Of a stretch of DNA of 46,113 nucleotides, positions 38,001 to 46,113 are shown piece by piece (within the stretch, counting starts at the first letter, position 1; every line of letters begins with the position of its first letter). The notes beneath the pieces were generated by a model, which made no database searches, had not been told where the DNA came from, and saw only the letters and a program-made list of their open reading frames with translations. The translations under genes and the position numbers were made by a program. Source of the DNA: Phormidesmis priestleyi ULC007 (GTDB taxonomy: Bacteria; Cyanobacteriota; Cyanobacteriia; Leptolyngbyales; Leptolyngbyaceae); NCBI RefSeq assembly GCF_001895925.1, contig NZ_MPPI01000002.1:1-46113 (forward strand), written 5' to 3'.

Positions 38001-38128
38001 CAGAAATTAGACCTTCAAACGACTCAGGTGCTTCAGAATACATCTACTAAGGTCAAAGACTCTCTACGCTAGCTGACAGGCTGCTTACGTTCTCGGTTTC
38101 GTTTCCTCAAGCTGTTTCACAAATTGTC

Positions 38129-40075
38129 ATGGTGAATCGTAGCGATATTAACTTCTCAGACCCCTCATTCAACGCTGAATCTTCTCTTCATTTAACGTCT
38201 GCAAGCCAATCTCAACCAGACATTTCTAGTGCTGGAGATGGTGAAAATGCTGAAAGCCCTGTTGTACTGACTATGCAAAACACGGACGATCTCGATAAAC
38301 TCCTGAGCATCTTGCCCGATCCGATTCGAGTGCGTTTAGAAGAACACCCTCAACTTGACAGCCTCATCGAAGTAGTGATGGATCTGGGAAGACGACCCGA
38401 AGCCCGGTTTCCTGGCAAAGCAGAATATTTGTCTGAAACACCCATCACCCAAAACGACCTCAACGAGAGCATTACCAGAGTGGGCGACTTTGGTGGAGAC
38501 AATCGCGCTGGCATTGAGCGCACTCTGCATCGGATTAGCGCGATTCGCAACCGTCGTGGAGAAGTGATTGGTCTGACCTGCCGCGTGGGACGGGCGATTT
38601 TTGGCACGATCGGCATGATTCGCGATCTAGTCGAGAGCGGTCGCTCAATTTTGATGCTGGGTCGTCCTGGGGTCGGCAAAACAACGGCTTTAAGAGAAAT
38701 TGCGCGCGTGTTGGCAGACGAGTTAGACAAGCGCGTCGTGATCATTGACACTTCAAACGAAATTGCTGGAGATGGAGACGTGCCCCATCCTGCGATCGGA
38801 CGGGCCCGAAGAATGCAAGTTTCTCGCCCTGAGCTTCAGCACCAGGTGATGATCGAAGCCGTCGAAAACCACATGCCAGAAGTGATCGTGATTGACGAAA
38901 TCGGCACCGAGTTAGAAGCTCTAGCAGCCCGCACGATCGCAGAACGTGGCGTTCAACTCGTCGGCACCGCTCACGGAAATCAGTTAGAAAACTTGATCAA
39001 AAATCCCACCCTCTCTGATCTAGTGGGAGGCATTCAGTCTGTGACATTGGGCGATGAAGAAGCGAGACGGCGCGGCAGCCAAAAGAGTGTTTTAGAACGC
39101 AAAGCCCCGCCAACATTTGACATTGCAGTTGAAATGACAGAGCGGCAAAAATGGGTAGTGCATGAACAGGTTGCAGAAACGATCGATATGCTGCTTCGGG
39201 GCAGGAAGCCCAACCCTGAAGTCAGAACCGTTAACGAGACTGGAGAAGTCACGGTGACTCATGAGTTGTCGAGCAGCCCAGAGATGCAAACTGGAGGGCG
39301 ATCGCGATCGAGCAGTGTTCGCCATAATCCCCTCTCGATCGCGCCAACGTCATCTCAGGAAGGATTTTTTACTCCTCCTCCTCAAGGGCGCGGCTGGCGA
39401 TCGTCTGGCAAGATCAAACCGACTCAAGCCGCGCCTCTGTCGCCCGAACAGCAAACCTTTGAGCAATTGCTGGATGTGTCTTTGAGCCGAGCGTTTGACG
39501 CGAGAGATGAAGGGCTACGAAGCGAAGATTCTGAGAATGGGGAGTATATTCCCGGCCCCAACGGCGAGGATTTGCCGTTACATATCTATCCCTATGGCGT
39601 GAGTCGGCATCAGTTAGATCAAGTCGTTCGCACGCTGAATCTTCCGGTCGTGTTGACCAAAGACATTGATAACGCGGATGCAGTTTTGGCACTGCGATCG
39701 CACGTCAAAAATCATTCTAAACTGCGCCATTTAGCAAAATCTCGTCAAATTCCCATTCACACACTCAAGGCTAGCAGTGTGCCGCAGATTGCCCATTCTC
39801 TGCGCCGACTGCTGAATATGGATGACCCCGCCATGCCTGACGCAGCCGAACTAGACCTGTTTGTACGAGGAGACAGCGAAGACGAACTTGAGGCACTCGA
39901 AGAAGCCAGACTTGCGGTGGAACAGATTGTCATTCCCAAAGGGCAACCAGTCGAACTCTTGCCACGCTCTGGGCTGGTTCGCAAAATGCAGCATGAGCTT
40001 GTAGAGCACTACCACTTGCAATCCCGCAGTTTTGGAGACGAACCAAACCGCAGACTGCGAATCTACCCAGCATAA
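38129..40075 (+). CDS. Ycf45-type AAA ATPase with C-terminal R3H domain
   Basis: In this 648-residue protein, residues 45-350 form a SpoIIIAA-like ATPase with Walker [10 protein letters not shown] (178-186, Lys184) and Walker B VIVIDE (Asp256-Glu257). Residues 380-440 are a low-complexity, Ser/Pro-rich linker, then a region shared with chloroplast-encoded Ycf45. The last 35 residues contain an R-x3-H motif ([11 protein letters not shown]) typical of the single-strand nucleic-acid-binding R3H domain. A nucleic-acid-dependent ATPase is likely; the process is unknown. It stands 128 bases after ldpA and precedes hisC. Confidence 0.9.
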   Translation: MVNRSDINFSDPSFNAESSLHLTSASQSQPDISSAGDGENAESPVVLTMQNTDDLDKLLSILPDPIRVRLEEHPQLDSLIEVVMDLGRRPEARFPGKAEYLSETPITQNDLNESITRVGDFGGDNRAGIERTLHRISAIRNRRGEVIGLTCRVGRAIFGTIGMIRDLVESGRSILMLGRPGVGKTTALREIARVLADELDKRVVIIDTSNEIAGDGDVPHPAIGRARRMQVSRPELQHQVMIEAVENHMPEVIVIDEIGTELEALAARTIAERGVQLVGTAHGNQLENLIKNPTLSDLVGGIQSVTLGDEEARRRGSQKSVLERKAPPTFDIAVEMTERQKWVVHEQVAETIDMLLRGRKPNPEVRTVNETGEVTVTHELSSSPEMQTGGRSRSSSVRHNPLSIAPTSSQEGFFTPPPQGRGWRSSGKIKPTQAAPLSPEQQTFEQLLDVSLSRAFDARDEGLRSEDSENGEYIPGPNGEDLPLHIYPYGVSRHQLDQVVRTLNLPVVLTKDIDNADAVLALRSHVKNHSKLRHLAKSRQIPIHTLKASSVPQIAHSLRRLLNMDDPAMPDAAELDLFVRGDSEDELEALEEARLAVEQIVIPKGQPVELLPRSGLVRKMQHELVEHYHLQSRSFGDEPNRRLRIYPA

Positions 40076-40078
40076 TCA

Positions 40079-40128
40079 AGAGTTTTGAGGTTTGAATTTA
40101 GGCACGTCGCTGCTAGACTCAAAACTCT
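40079..40128. repeat. Inverted repeat with AGTTTTGAG motif
   Basis: AGAGTTTTGAG (40079-40089) and CTCAAAACTCT (40118-40128) are perfect 11-base arms enclosing 28 bases, four bases after the ATPase stop codon. It could act as a weak terminator or protect the 3' end of the message. The motif recurs at 14228 and 42411. Confidence 0.65.
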
Positions 40129-40166
40129 CACAGATTGCTGTTCATCCCCTCAAAACTCTCTTTGCC

Positions 40167-41291
40167 ATGCTTGAGTTCATTCGCTCAGACCTTGCCCAAC
40201 TTGCGGCTTATAACACTCAACACACCGACAATTCTCAGGAATCTAAATCCTCAGAAATTTTGGTCGATCGAGTGGATGTCAACGAAAGTCCCTATGACTT
40301 GCCCGATGAACTCAAGCAAAAACTTAGCTGGACTTATCAGCAAGCAATCGAAAATAATCGCTATCCCGACGGTGGATATGAAAGCTTGAAACGCGCGATC
40401 GCTGACTATGTAAATGAGTCAGCTAACAACATCACCGCCGCTAATATCTCGATCGGCAACGGCTCGGATGAGTTAATCCGCTCTCTACTAATCGCAACTT
40501 GTATTGGGGGAGAAGGCTCAATTCTAGTCGCCGACCCAACCTTTTCGATGTATAGAATTCTGGCACAGACTTTAGGAGTTTCGGTGGTGACGATCGGGCG
40601 TTCTCTCACCAATTTTGAGATGGACTTAACAGAGGCTCAAACCGCGATCGCAGTCACCCAGACTCCTCCGATTCGAGCCGTTTTTGTCGTTCACCCCAAC
40701 TCACCTACTGGAAACGCGCTCACCTTTGCAGAGTTATCTTGGTTGCGAAGTCTTCCTCAAAATATTTTGGTTGCAGTAGATGAGGCATATTTTGAGTTTA
40801 GTCAAACGAGCGTAGCCGACGAGCTGTTGCAACATCCAAATTGGGTAATTTTGAGAACGTTCTCAAAGGCATTTCGACTAGCCGCCCATCGAGTGGGGTA
40901 TGCGATCGCCGATCCCGAATTAATCACAGCTTTAGAAAAAGTCCGTCTCCCCTACAATCTTTCCAGCTTTACTCAGGCAGCAGCTTTGGTGGCGGTCACT
41001 CATCGCCGTCAGCTACTCTCCACAATTTCGCTGACTTTGACTGAGCGAACCCGACTCACCCAAGCCCTTTCCCAGCACCCAGAATTTCAGGTTTGGGAGA
41101 GTGCCGCTAATTTTGTCTACTTACGTCTAAAAAACGCAGATGCTAACGAAAAACTGGCTACAATTTGTCAAACTCTTAAAGACCAGGGAACTTTGATTCG
41201 GCACACTGGCAACGGGCTGCGAATCTCGATCGGCACACCTGAAGAAAATCAGCGAACCATTGCGCGATTCAAAAAAGTTTCAAAGTACTAA
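40167..41291 (+). CDS. hisC: Histidinol-phosphate aminotransferase
   Basis: From the ATG at 40167 this fold-type I PLP enzyme has 374 residues; a TTG at 40092 would add 25 residues across an inverted repeat and is unlikely. Family landmarks are [10 protein letters not shown], the NRYPDGG substrate loop, HPNSPTGN, Asp205 and Tyr208 (VDEAYFEF), and PLP lysine Lys234 in [13 protein letters not shown]. It would transfer the amino group from glutamate in histidine synthesis; related cyanobacterial paralogues may act on other substrates. Its TAA overlaps the stop of the convergent gene. Confidence 0.93.
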   Translation: MLEFIRSDLAQLAAYNTQHTDNSQESKSSEILVDRVDVNESPYDLPDELKQKLSWTYQQAIENNRYPDGGYESLKRAIADYVNESANNITAANISIGNGSDELIRSLLIATCIGGEGSILVADPTFSMYRILAQTLGVSVVTIGRSLTNFEMDLTEAQTAIAVTQTPPIRAVFVVHPNSPTGNALTFAELSWLRSLPQNILVAVDEAYFEFSQTSVADELLQHPNWVILRTFSKAFRLAAHRVGYAIADPELITALEKVRLPYNLSSFTQAAALVAVTHRRQLLSTISLTLTERTRLTQALSQHPEFQVWESAANFVYLRLKNADANEKLATICQTLKDQGTLIRHTGNGLRISIGTPEENQRTIARFKKVSKY

Positions 41292-41779
41292 TTTTTAGGG
41301 ATGATTTCTAAACTGCCCGAACCTTGACGCACCATTTGAATTGTATGAGGCAGAACCCCAACCAACAGCGCGAAAGCATCATCGGGCAACTGCGCGATCG
41401 TGTCTGCTCCAAAATAATTTTCAAACTGATTCAAAATCAACTGAGCGCGCTGCAACGGCACAGGGTTGTCGGTAAATTGCTGAGTTAGTCTGATCCACTG
41501 CCGTCTAATTAAATAGGCTTTCTGACGTTCCTCTTGATCTGCGGGGTGGATCAAAGAAAGATCACCTACGGGCAAAATTCCTTCGCAGTTGAGGTCAAAA
41601 AAGCTTCCGACAGCAGCACCAGGACCAGCAAACTCAGCGTGAAATCGCTTATAAATGATCAACCCATTGCGTCTGCGACTGTTAACGACCAGCAACTTTC
41701 CATCGTTTAGTTGAGTCAAAATATCCTGCACGATCGCGGGTTCGACAACGCCCTGATGATTCAGGCTCTCGTTTTTCAT
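41288..41779 (-). CDS. Conserved-looking hypothetical protein, 163 residues
   Basis: I do not recognise a named family. The protein is soluble, begins with an unstructured stretch and then shows [20 protein letters not shown] and a Gly/Pro turn [13 protein letters not shown]. The C-terminal half (about 85-150) looks helical, ending in [20 protein letters not shown]. The last two coding lines resemble a helical bundle used for small-molecule or protein binding, but nothing firm can be said. The stop codon shares bases with the hisC stop on the other strand. Confidence 0.75.
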   Translation of the reverse strand: MKNESLNHQGVVEPAIVQDILTQLNDGKLLVVNSRRRNGLIIYKRFHAEFAGPGAAVGSFFDLNCEGILPVGDLSLIHPADQEERQKAYLIRRQWIRLTQQFTDNPVPLQRAQLILNQFENYFGADTIAQLPDDAFALLVGVLPHTIQMVRQGSGSLEIIPKN

Positions 41780-42171
41780 ACGGTCGAAGCCTTGAAAGCT
41801 GGTAACACGGCTATGGCAGATGAGGGAGCAGTTTAGCAGTTGAAGTCAAATTGTCACAACATTAAGCACCAAGCTACCCAAATTACCTGGCTCCCTTGCT
41901 GTAACCGAAAGACATCAGTATAACGGTCTTTTAACCACAGACAGTTAACCTTGCAACTATATTCTAGGGTAACTCGCTAAGATCAGGAGAATTCGGTCAG
42001 GACTTTGAAGTATCTGTGAAGACAAACTCAAAATCTTAGAGAACTCTCCAATAAAATCTTTATAAAGATTAATATTATGTTGCTTTACCATCAATCAAGT
42101 CGTACAGAAACTCAGCCAAAATGATAAGCTCGATGACCTAAGGCGATTCTATCGAAGCAAACAGGTGAGTC
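41780..42171. other. AT-rich intergenic stretch with a perfect palindrome
   Basis: No gene is seen. The region separates divergent genes and must hold both promoters. A perfect 16-base palindrome AATCTTTATAAAGATT lies at 42055-42070, about 100 bases before the 75-residue gene; its shape and AT content suit a regulator-binding site. The surroundings are distinctly more AT-rich than the flanking genes. Confidence 0.5.
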
Positions 42172-42399
42172 ATGAGTAATCAGCCGATCGAGCAAAGCTT
42201 TGATGAGAGCCTCAATTCTGGGCTAACGCCGCCGCCCCGCGAACCCTACCGATCGAGTTTGCAAGAAGACATCGGGCAAGGATGGGCGTTTGTGCAGTTT
42301 GTCTGGCGTATTTCAAAGCGAATTCGGGGAGGCAAAAACCGCATTCGTTTTATCGTTGGGCTAATTTTTTGGAAGCCTTTCTTGCCCGATGATCAGTAG
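42172..42399 (+). CDS. Small hypothetical protein, 75 residues
   Basis: I do not recognise the family. The first 30 residues are polar and Pro-rich (SGLTPPPREPYRSSL). Residues 36-50 are aromatic-rich (GWAFVQFVWRISKRIRGGK) and the end has a short hydrophobic stretch (FIVGLIFWKPF). A peripheral membrane association is possible. The ATG has an AGGTGAG ribosome site. It precedes the hydroxylase-like gene by 48 bases on the same strand, with AGTTTTGAGT in the gap. Confidence 0.6.
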   Translation: MSNQPIEQSFDESLNSGLTPPPREPYRSSLQEDIGQGWAFVQFVWRISKRIRGGKNRIRFIVGLIFWKPFLPDDQ

Positions 42400-42447
42400 A
42401 GGCATTGCAGAGTTTTGAGTGTTGTGTGTTGAGTTTCAAGCAACGTC

Positions 42448-42957
42448 ATGTATTACGACCCGCATCAGTTTGAATTTGTCGATCGACTTGAGTCTAATTG
42501 GCTCGTTATCAAAGATGAACTCAGTCGCTTAACGGCTGAAGATTTCGTTCCCTATCCTGAAAGATATTTGCTGCAAAAGAAAACCGGGTGGGAGATTTTT
42601 GGCATTTATTTTTTAGGTGTTAAAATAGACATCAACTGCGAACTCTGCCCAGAAACCGCCAAATTAGTCAAAAGCATTCCTGGAATGGTCACAGCAGGCT
42701 TTTCTCGACTGGCACCAGGCGCGCATATTGTGCCTCATTCTGGCAAGCCAAGCAGTGTCTTGCGGTGTCACTTAGGGCTGTCAGTGCCTGAGAAATGCGC
42801 CCTTCGAGTCTCGTCAGACATCAAAGCGTGGGTCAACGGTGAGTGTCTTGTGTTTGATGACACCTCTGAGCATGAAGCCTGGAATCTGAGCGATCGCCAC
42901 CGAGATATCTTGCTTCTCGACTTTAAAATTCCACCAGGTTTTGCTTTAGAGCGCTAG
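42448..42957 (+). CDS. Aspartyl/asparaginyl beta-hydroxylase family protein
   Basis: This 169-residue protein is essentially one jelly-roll dioxygenase domain. The family's iron ligands are seen as His97 (IVPHSG) and His142 (FDDTSEHEAWN), and the 2-oxoglutarate or substrate contacts as RCHLGL (Arg106, His108) and the late RDILLLDF (Arg152). Members hydroxylate Asp or Asn side chains or small molecules. The size is that of free-standing bacterial forms. It ends seven bases before the convergent protease gene. Confidence 0.88.
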   Translation: MYYDPHQFEFVDRLESNWLVIKDELSRLTAEDFVPYPERYLLQKKTGWEIFGIYFLGVKIDINCELCPETAKLVKSIPGMVTAGFSRLAPGAHIVPHSGKPSSVLRCHLGLSVPEKCALRVSSDIKAWVNGECLVFDDTSEHEAWNLSDRHRDILLLDFKIPPGFALER

Positions 42958-42964
42958 ATATCAG

Positions 42965-43741
42965 TCACTCAGCGCCTTGCTCAGGCACTGCCCAACCCAA
43001 ACGAGTCGGCTGTTCGTAAATTCGTTTTAAGGTGTTCATATCTCTGGGTGAGATCAACGGCGGATTGTGAACCTGAGAGAAATATAGGGCATCCGTTTCT
43101 AGAGAACTGTGCCCCCAAATTCCCAAGGCGTGACCCAATTCATGACGAGCCGATGCCAACACGTAGCTCTCTGCCTGATTGGGTTGCACTACAACCAGAC
43201 AGCGATGCGCCAAAACTGGCAGCGCGTTGGGTATAGATTTTCTATAGAGTTCATATCGTGTTTCAGCCGCCCGAATTCGCTGTGAACCGAAGGGCTGTCC
43301 AGGTGCGACTCGAAGCGGCAAGAACGATCGCTGCACCACAATATCGCCTACTTCTACTCGATTGACGACTTGCAAAGGCAGGTAAACAGCCCACTCTTGC
43401 ACCGCTTGACTCACTGCCTTAATCCAGGCTTGGGCGCGGGCAGGATTTGCGACTTCTGATGCCTCGATCGGCTGCACATAAACCTTAATCGGAAACTCTG
43501 ACCACACTAAATAGTCAGGCTGAGTTTTTTGGACTTGATCGAAATAGTCTCCCCGATTTGCAGGGTCGCTCCATTGGGCTAGCAGCGGCGGTAAGGGGTG
43601 AGCTTTAAGGACTGGAAGTGTCTCTTGGGCGAGAGAAGAAGATTGCAAAATCACCAAAATCAGCGTCAGAAAAATGCCCCCAAACCAGCAAACCATTGCC
43701 AGAGGGTGCATTCTGCCTCGACGTAAATTCCATTTAGCCAA
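42965..43741 (-). CDS. Metzincin-like zinc protease with N-terminal signal/anchor
   Basis: This 258-residue protein has a hydrophobic segment at 15-34 after a basic start, suggesting export or anchoring. The zinc site is HELGHALGIWGHS (200-212), a matrixin-like pattern with the third His one place later than in HExxHxxGxxH. From 43741 it begins with TTG; an ATG at 43711 also fits but removes the positive residues before the membrane segment, so I keep the longer form. The substrate is unknown. It follows secG by three bases, so it may be cotranscribed with the Sec subunit. Confidence 0.85.
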   Translation of the reverse strand: MAKWNLRRGRMHPLAMVCWFGGIFLTLILVILQSSSLAQETLPVLKAHPLPPLLAQWSDPANRGDYFDQVQKTQPDYLVWSEFPIKVYVQPIEASEVANPARAQAWIKAVSQAVQEWAVYLPLQVVNRVEVGDIVVQRSFLPLRVAPGQPFGSQRIRAAETRYELYRKSIPNALPVLAHRCLVVVQPNQAESYVLASARHELGHALGIWGHSSLETDALYFSQVHNPPLISPRDMNTLKRIYEQPTRLGWAVPEQGAE

Positions 43742-43744
43742 TGC

Positions 43745-43978
43745 TTATCGACCTACCCAACCCGCACTGAGCACGATCGTCAAACCCATAAAGAGAACGG
43801 TAAGCGTCCAGGTGATGCGGTTGAGGGTCGTCTCAGCGCTTTTGGTACTCGTAAACAATTGAGCCTGTCCGCCCAACCCGCTCAAACCATCTCCTTTAGG
43901 GCTGTGCAGCAGCACGAGAATGATGATCCCGACTGCACAAAACATCCAAATCGTCCTTAGAATCAAAACCAGCGTCAT
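43745..43978 (-). CDS. secG: Preprotein translocase subunit SecG
   Basis: This 77-residue protein has two membrane helices (about 5-23 and 53-73) and a loop HSPKGDGLSGLGGQAQLFTS, the SecG signature. SecG helps SecA-driven export through SecYE; secY is in this window at 23520-24824. It follows gpmI by 67 bases. Confidence 0.96.
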   Translation of the reverse strand: MTLVLILRTIWMFCAVGIIILVLLHSPKGDGLSGLGGQAQLFTSTKSAETTLNRITWTLTVLFMGLTIVLSAGWVGR

Positions 43979-44045
43979 GATGACAAATCCAATTAAAACA
44001 ATTAGGTGAGTTGATCGTGACTTCTACAACTCGTCGCTAGATTCA

Positions 44046-45644
44046 TTATCGCGCAATCTTGACCGGAGTTCGATTTGCCCGCACGTCAAATGCAGCAGAT
44101 TCTACGATCGAGCGACCCGTCATCTCAGTGGGCTGCGGCAGCCTGAGAATATCTAAAATCGTCGGGGCAATGTCGGCTAACCGACCATCTTCTCTAAGAG
44201 CAACGTCTGTTCCGTGGCCGGGAATCTTCAGCCCTTCTCCTTCTACCAGGATAAACGGCACCGGGTTAGTGGTGTGAGCTGTCCAGGGGTTGCCGTTTTC
44301 GTCCCACATCAGTTCAGCATTTCCGTGGTCGGCAGTGATTATGGCAGTGCCTCCAGCGCGATTGACCTTTTCTAACAGGCGACCCAAACAGCGATCGACC
44401 GCTTCTAAAGCAGTGACTGTCGCATCCAGTTGCCCTGTGTGCCCCACCATATCGGGGTTTGCATAGTTGATGACCACCAGAGAATAGACTTGCTTCTCGA
44501 TTGCCGCGGTCGCGACATCGGTGACTTTCTCTGCCGACATTGCCGGAGCGCTATCGTAAGTCATTACCATCGGACTCGGCACCAGTTCTCGATCTTCACC
44601 GGGGAACGGCTCTTCTAAACCACCGTTAAAAAAGTAAGTGACGTGGGCATATTTCTCAGTTTCTGCGGTGCGAAATTGGCGTAACCCATGCTCAGAAATG
44701 ACTTGACCCAAAATGTTATTTAAGTTTTGCGGCTCAAACGCTACCAGAACCGGAAGCAATGCGTCGTATTGCGTAAACGTCACCAAGGGCAGGGGGCGAA
44801 TCTGCTCTCGCTCAAAGCCTTTGAACTTGGGATCAGCCAGAGCTTGAGTCAGTTGACGCGCTCGATCGGGACGGAAGTTAAAGAAAATCACGCCATCCCC
44901 AGGGTTGATCGCACCCGGTGCGATGCGAGTTGGGATCACAAACTCATCGGTTTTACCTTCAGCGTAGGAGGCTTGTAAAACGTCTAGCGCCGATCGACCA
45001 TCGCCTTCGCCATCTTGAGTCATCACGTCGTAAGCCAGTTTGACGCGATCCCATCGATGATCGCGATCGAGGCTGTAATAACGACCGCTCAGAGTGACAA
45101 TGCGACCCGTGCCAATGCGATCGCAATAGTCTTGCAGCCGTTGAATTGCGTCTGCCCCTTCAGTTTGCTGAGTGTCTCGTCCATCGGTAATGGCGTGAAT
45201 GCAGACATTCTCGATGCCTTGCTCTTTGGCCAAATCGAGCAAACCAAATAGATGACTGAGGTGAGAATGCACTCCACCGTCTGAACATAAGCCAACCAGG
45301 TGCAATTTTCCCTGATTGCGCTGCACCTCTTGGCAAACTTTCACTAGGTTGGGATTACTTAATAAGCTGCGATCTTCAACCGCATCTGAAATTCGCACTA
45401 ACTCTTGAGGAACCACTCTGCCCGCACCAATATTGAGGTGCCCGACTTCTGAGTTGCCCATTTGCCCATCGGGTAACCCGACATCTTTCCCGGCTGTGCG
45501 AATCAACGTGTGGGGATAGGCTGCCCACAAGCTATTCATCACGGGTGTTTTAGCGGCGGCAATGGCGTTTCCGTCTGTTTCTTCGCGGTAACCCCAACCG
45601 TCTAGGATGATCAGCACTACAGGAGAGACAGGCACCTGTGCCAT
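44046..45644 (-). CDS. gpmI: 2,3-bisphosphoglycerate-independent phosphoglycerate mutase
   Basis: This 532-residue, two-domain alkaline-phosphatase-fold enzyme has the start VSPVVLIILDGWGYREE. The phosphoserine nucleophile is Ser65 in MGNSEVGHLN, and the C-terminal metal site is in ADHGNAELMWDENG. It interconverts 3- and 2-phosphoglycerate using two metal ions, usually manganese. The AAGGA ribosome site and a probable promoter lie just upstream. It heads a gpmI-secG-protease run. Confidence 0.98.
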   Translation of the reverse strand: MAQVPVSPVVLIILDGWGYREETDGNAIAAAKTPVMNSLWAAYPHTLIRTAGKDVGLPDGQMGNSEVGHLNIGAGRVVPQELVRISDAVEDRSLLSNPNLVKVCQEVQRNQGKLHLVGLCSDGGVHSHLSHLFGLLDLAKEQGIENVCIHAITDGRDTQQTEGADAIQRLQDYCDRIGTGRIVTLSGRYYSLDRDHRWDRVKLAYDVMTQDGEGDGRSALDVLQASYAEGKTDEFVIPTRIAPGAINPGDGVIFFNFRPDRARQLTQALADPKFKGFEREQIRPLPLVTFTQYDALLPVLVAFEPQNLNNILGQVISEHGLRQFRTAETEKYAHVTYFFNGGLEEPFPGEDRELVPSPMVMTYDSAPAMSAEKVTDVATAAIEKQVYSLVVINYANPDMVGHTGQLDATVTALEAVDRCLGRLLEKVNRAGGTAIITADHGNAELMWDENGNPWTAHTTNPVPFILVEGEGLKIPGHGTDVALREDGRLADIAPTILDILRLPQPTEMTGRSIVESAAFDVRANRTPVKIAR

Positions 45645-45679
45645 AAAGAATTCCTTCTAATGAATAATTTCTTCCGCAA

Positions 45680-45708
45680 ATCATACCATTGCGATCGAGA
45701 TCCTTAAA
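45680..45708 (-). promoter_or_regulatory. Probable gpmI promoter
   Basis: On the minus strand a -10 box TATGAT (45680-45685) has the extended TGG just upstream. It stands 17 bases from a weak -35 box TTTAAG (45703-45708). Transcription would start near 45673, about 28 bases before the ATG. Confidence 0.4.
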
Positions 45709-45897
45709 ACGATTCACTCCCAGCAGATTCACTCTATATAAGAAGTAAATCTTAGGTTGTGCTGATGTGGAAATGATGGGATCTCGATCGCTGAGGTGAC
45801 TATTGATTAACCGCTTGGAATGGTGAGCGTTCTATCACTTCACCTGAGTGCGAGTTTTCAAAGCTTTGTCATGACTTACCTCTTACTTTTACCGAAA

Positions 45898-46113
45898 TTA
45901 ACGGCTCTTTTGAGTTTTCTTTGTCTTTTCTTTCTCTTTCTGTTTTTCTCGCTTTGACTCAATTTTGGCGGTTTTCTCGGCTTCGATCGCGTCTAACCGC
46001 ACTTTGTCTTTCTCTTCGGCAATTTTATCGAGATAGTAGTGATAGTCTCCACGATAGAGGCGCAGTTCGCCATCTCGGATCTCGACGATTTTGTTGACTG
46101 TCTGAGAAATGAA
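45898..46113 (-). CDS. ABC-F family ATPase, C-terminal part (cut by window edge)
   Basis: Seventy-one residues and a TAA stop at 45898-45900 are inside the window; the 5' part lies beyond the right edge. The visible part opens ISQTVNKIVEIRDGELRLYR, the stretch after the second ATPase domain of ABC-F proteins (EttA/Uup type), then GDYHYYLDKIAEEK and a highly charged Lys/Glu helix to the end. ABC-F proteins act on ribosomes as translation factors rather than transporters. The subfamily cannot be set from this fragment. Confidence 0.85.
   Translation of the reverse strand, partial: FISQTVNKIVEIRDGELRLYRGDYHYYLDKIAEEKDKVRLDAIEAEKTAKIESKREKQKEKEKTKKTQKSR

Overview
The window is cyanobacterial chromosome. 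The evidence is the recurring palindrome GCGATCGC (HIP1; for example 1257-1264 and 7495-7502) and several genes typical of oxygenic phototrophs: ndhN, ldpA, a CGLD27 homologue, a Vipp1/PspA homologue and a Ycf45-type AAA/R3H ATPase. The ribosomal-protein order is also the cyanobacterial one. A filamentous Leptolyngbya-like organism would fit, but the genus cannot be fixed from this sequence. I see no rRNA, tRNA, CRISPR array, insertion sequence or prophage.

Layout. 1-2328 (+): a SPOR-like membrane protein entering from the left edge, a PspA/Vipp1 protein and a small phosphatase-like protein. 2334-5544: a serine hydrolase, a divergent NlpC/P60 endopeptidase, a MAPEG membrane protein and a poorly known pair (a 39-codon ORF with a strong ribosome site, then a 123-residue protein). 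5790-10220 (-): pncB-nadD-nrtR-nadE, which is the complete route from nicotinate to NAD plus a Nudix-derived regulator. 10624-15429 (-): a fused double-ATPase peptide-type ABC protein, an asparaginase, CGLD27, rsfS and yqeK. 15618-16304 (+): a zinc membrane peptidase with a clear terminator.

16443-33834 (-) is the large ribosomal supercluster. In transcription order it is rplC-rplD-rplW-rplB-rpsS-rplV-rpsC-rplP-rpmC-rpsQ-rplN-rplX-rplE-rpsH-rplF-rplR-rpsE-rplO-secY-adk-infA-rpmJ-rpsM-rpsK-rpoA-rplQ-truA-rplM-rpsI-rpmE-prfA. It couples the ribosome, RNA polymerase alpha, the Sec channel, initiation and release factors. Genes for S10, S14, L30 and S4 are absent from it.

34428-46113: a decayed EamA transporter remnant overlapping ada by ATGA; ndhN and ldpA; the AAA/R3H ATPase; hisC; an unknown gene convergent with hisC; a small unknown protein; an Asp/Asn hydroxylase-like protein; a metzincin-like protease; secG; gpmI; and the 3' end of an ABC-F ATPase gene at the right edge.

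The less ordinary material is mostly between genes. There are two copies of a MITE-like inverted-repeat element about 30 kb apart and a glycine-riboswitch-like core that has lost its 3' half. There is a four-copy heptamer repeat just upstream of rplP whose transcript resembles anti-Shine-Dalgarno sequence, and a two-tier hairpin between rpmJ and rpsM. I did not find a convincing new multi-gene system. The best leads are the self-contained NAD operon, the riboswitch fragment, the small ORF at 5035 and the eamA/ada remnant.
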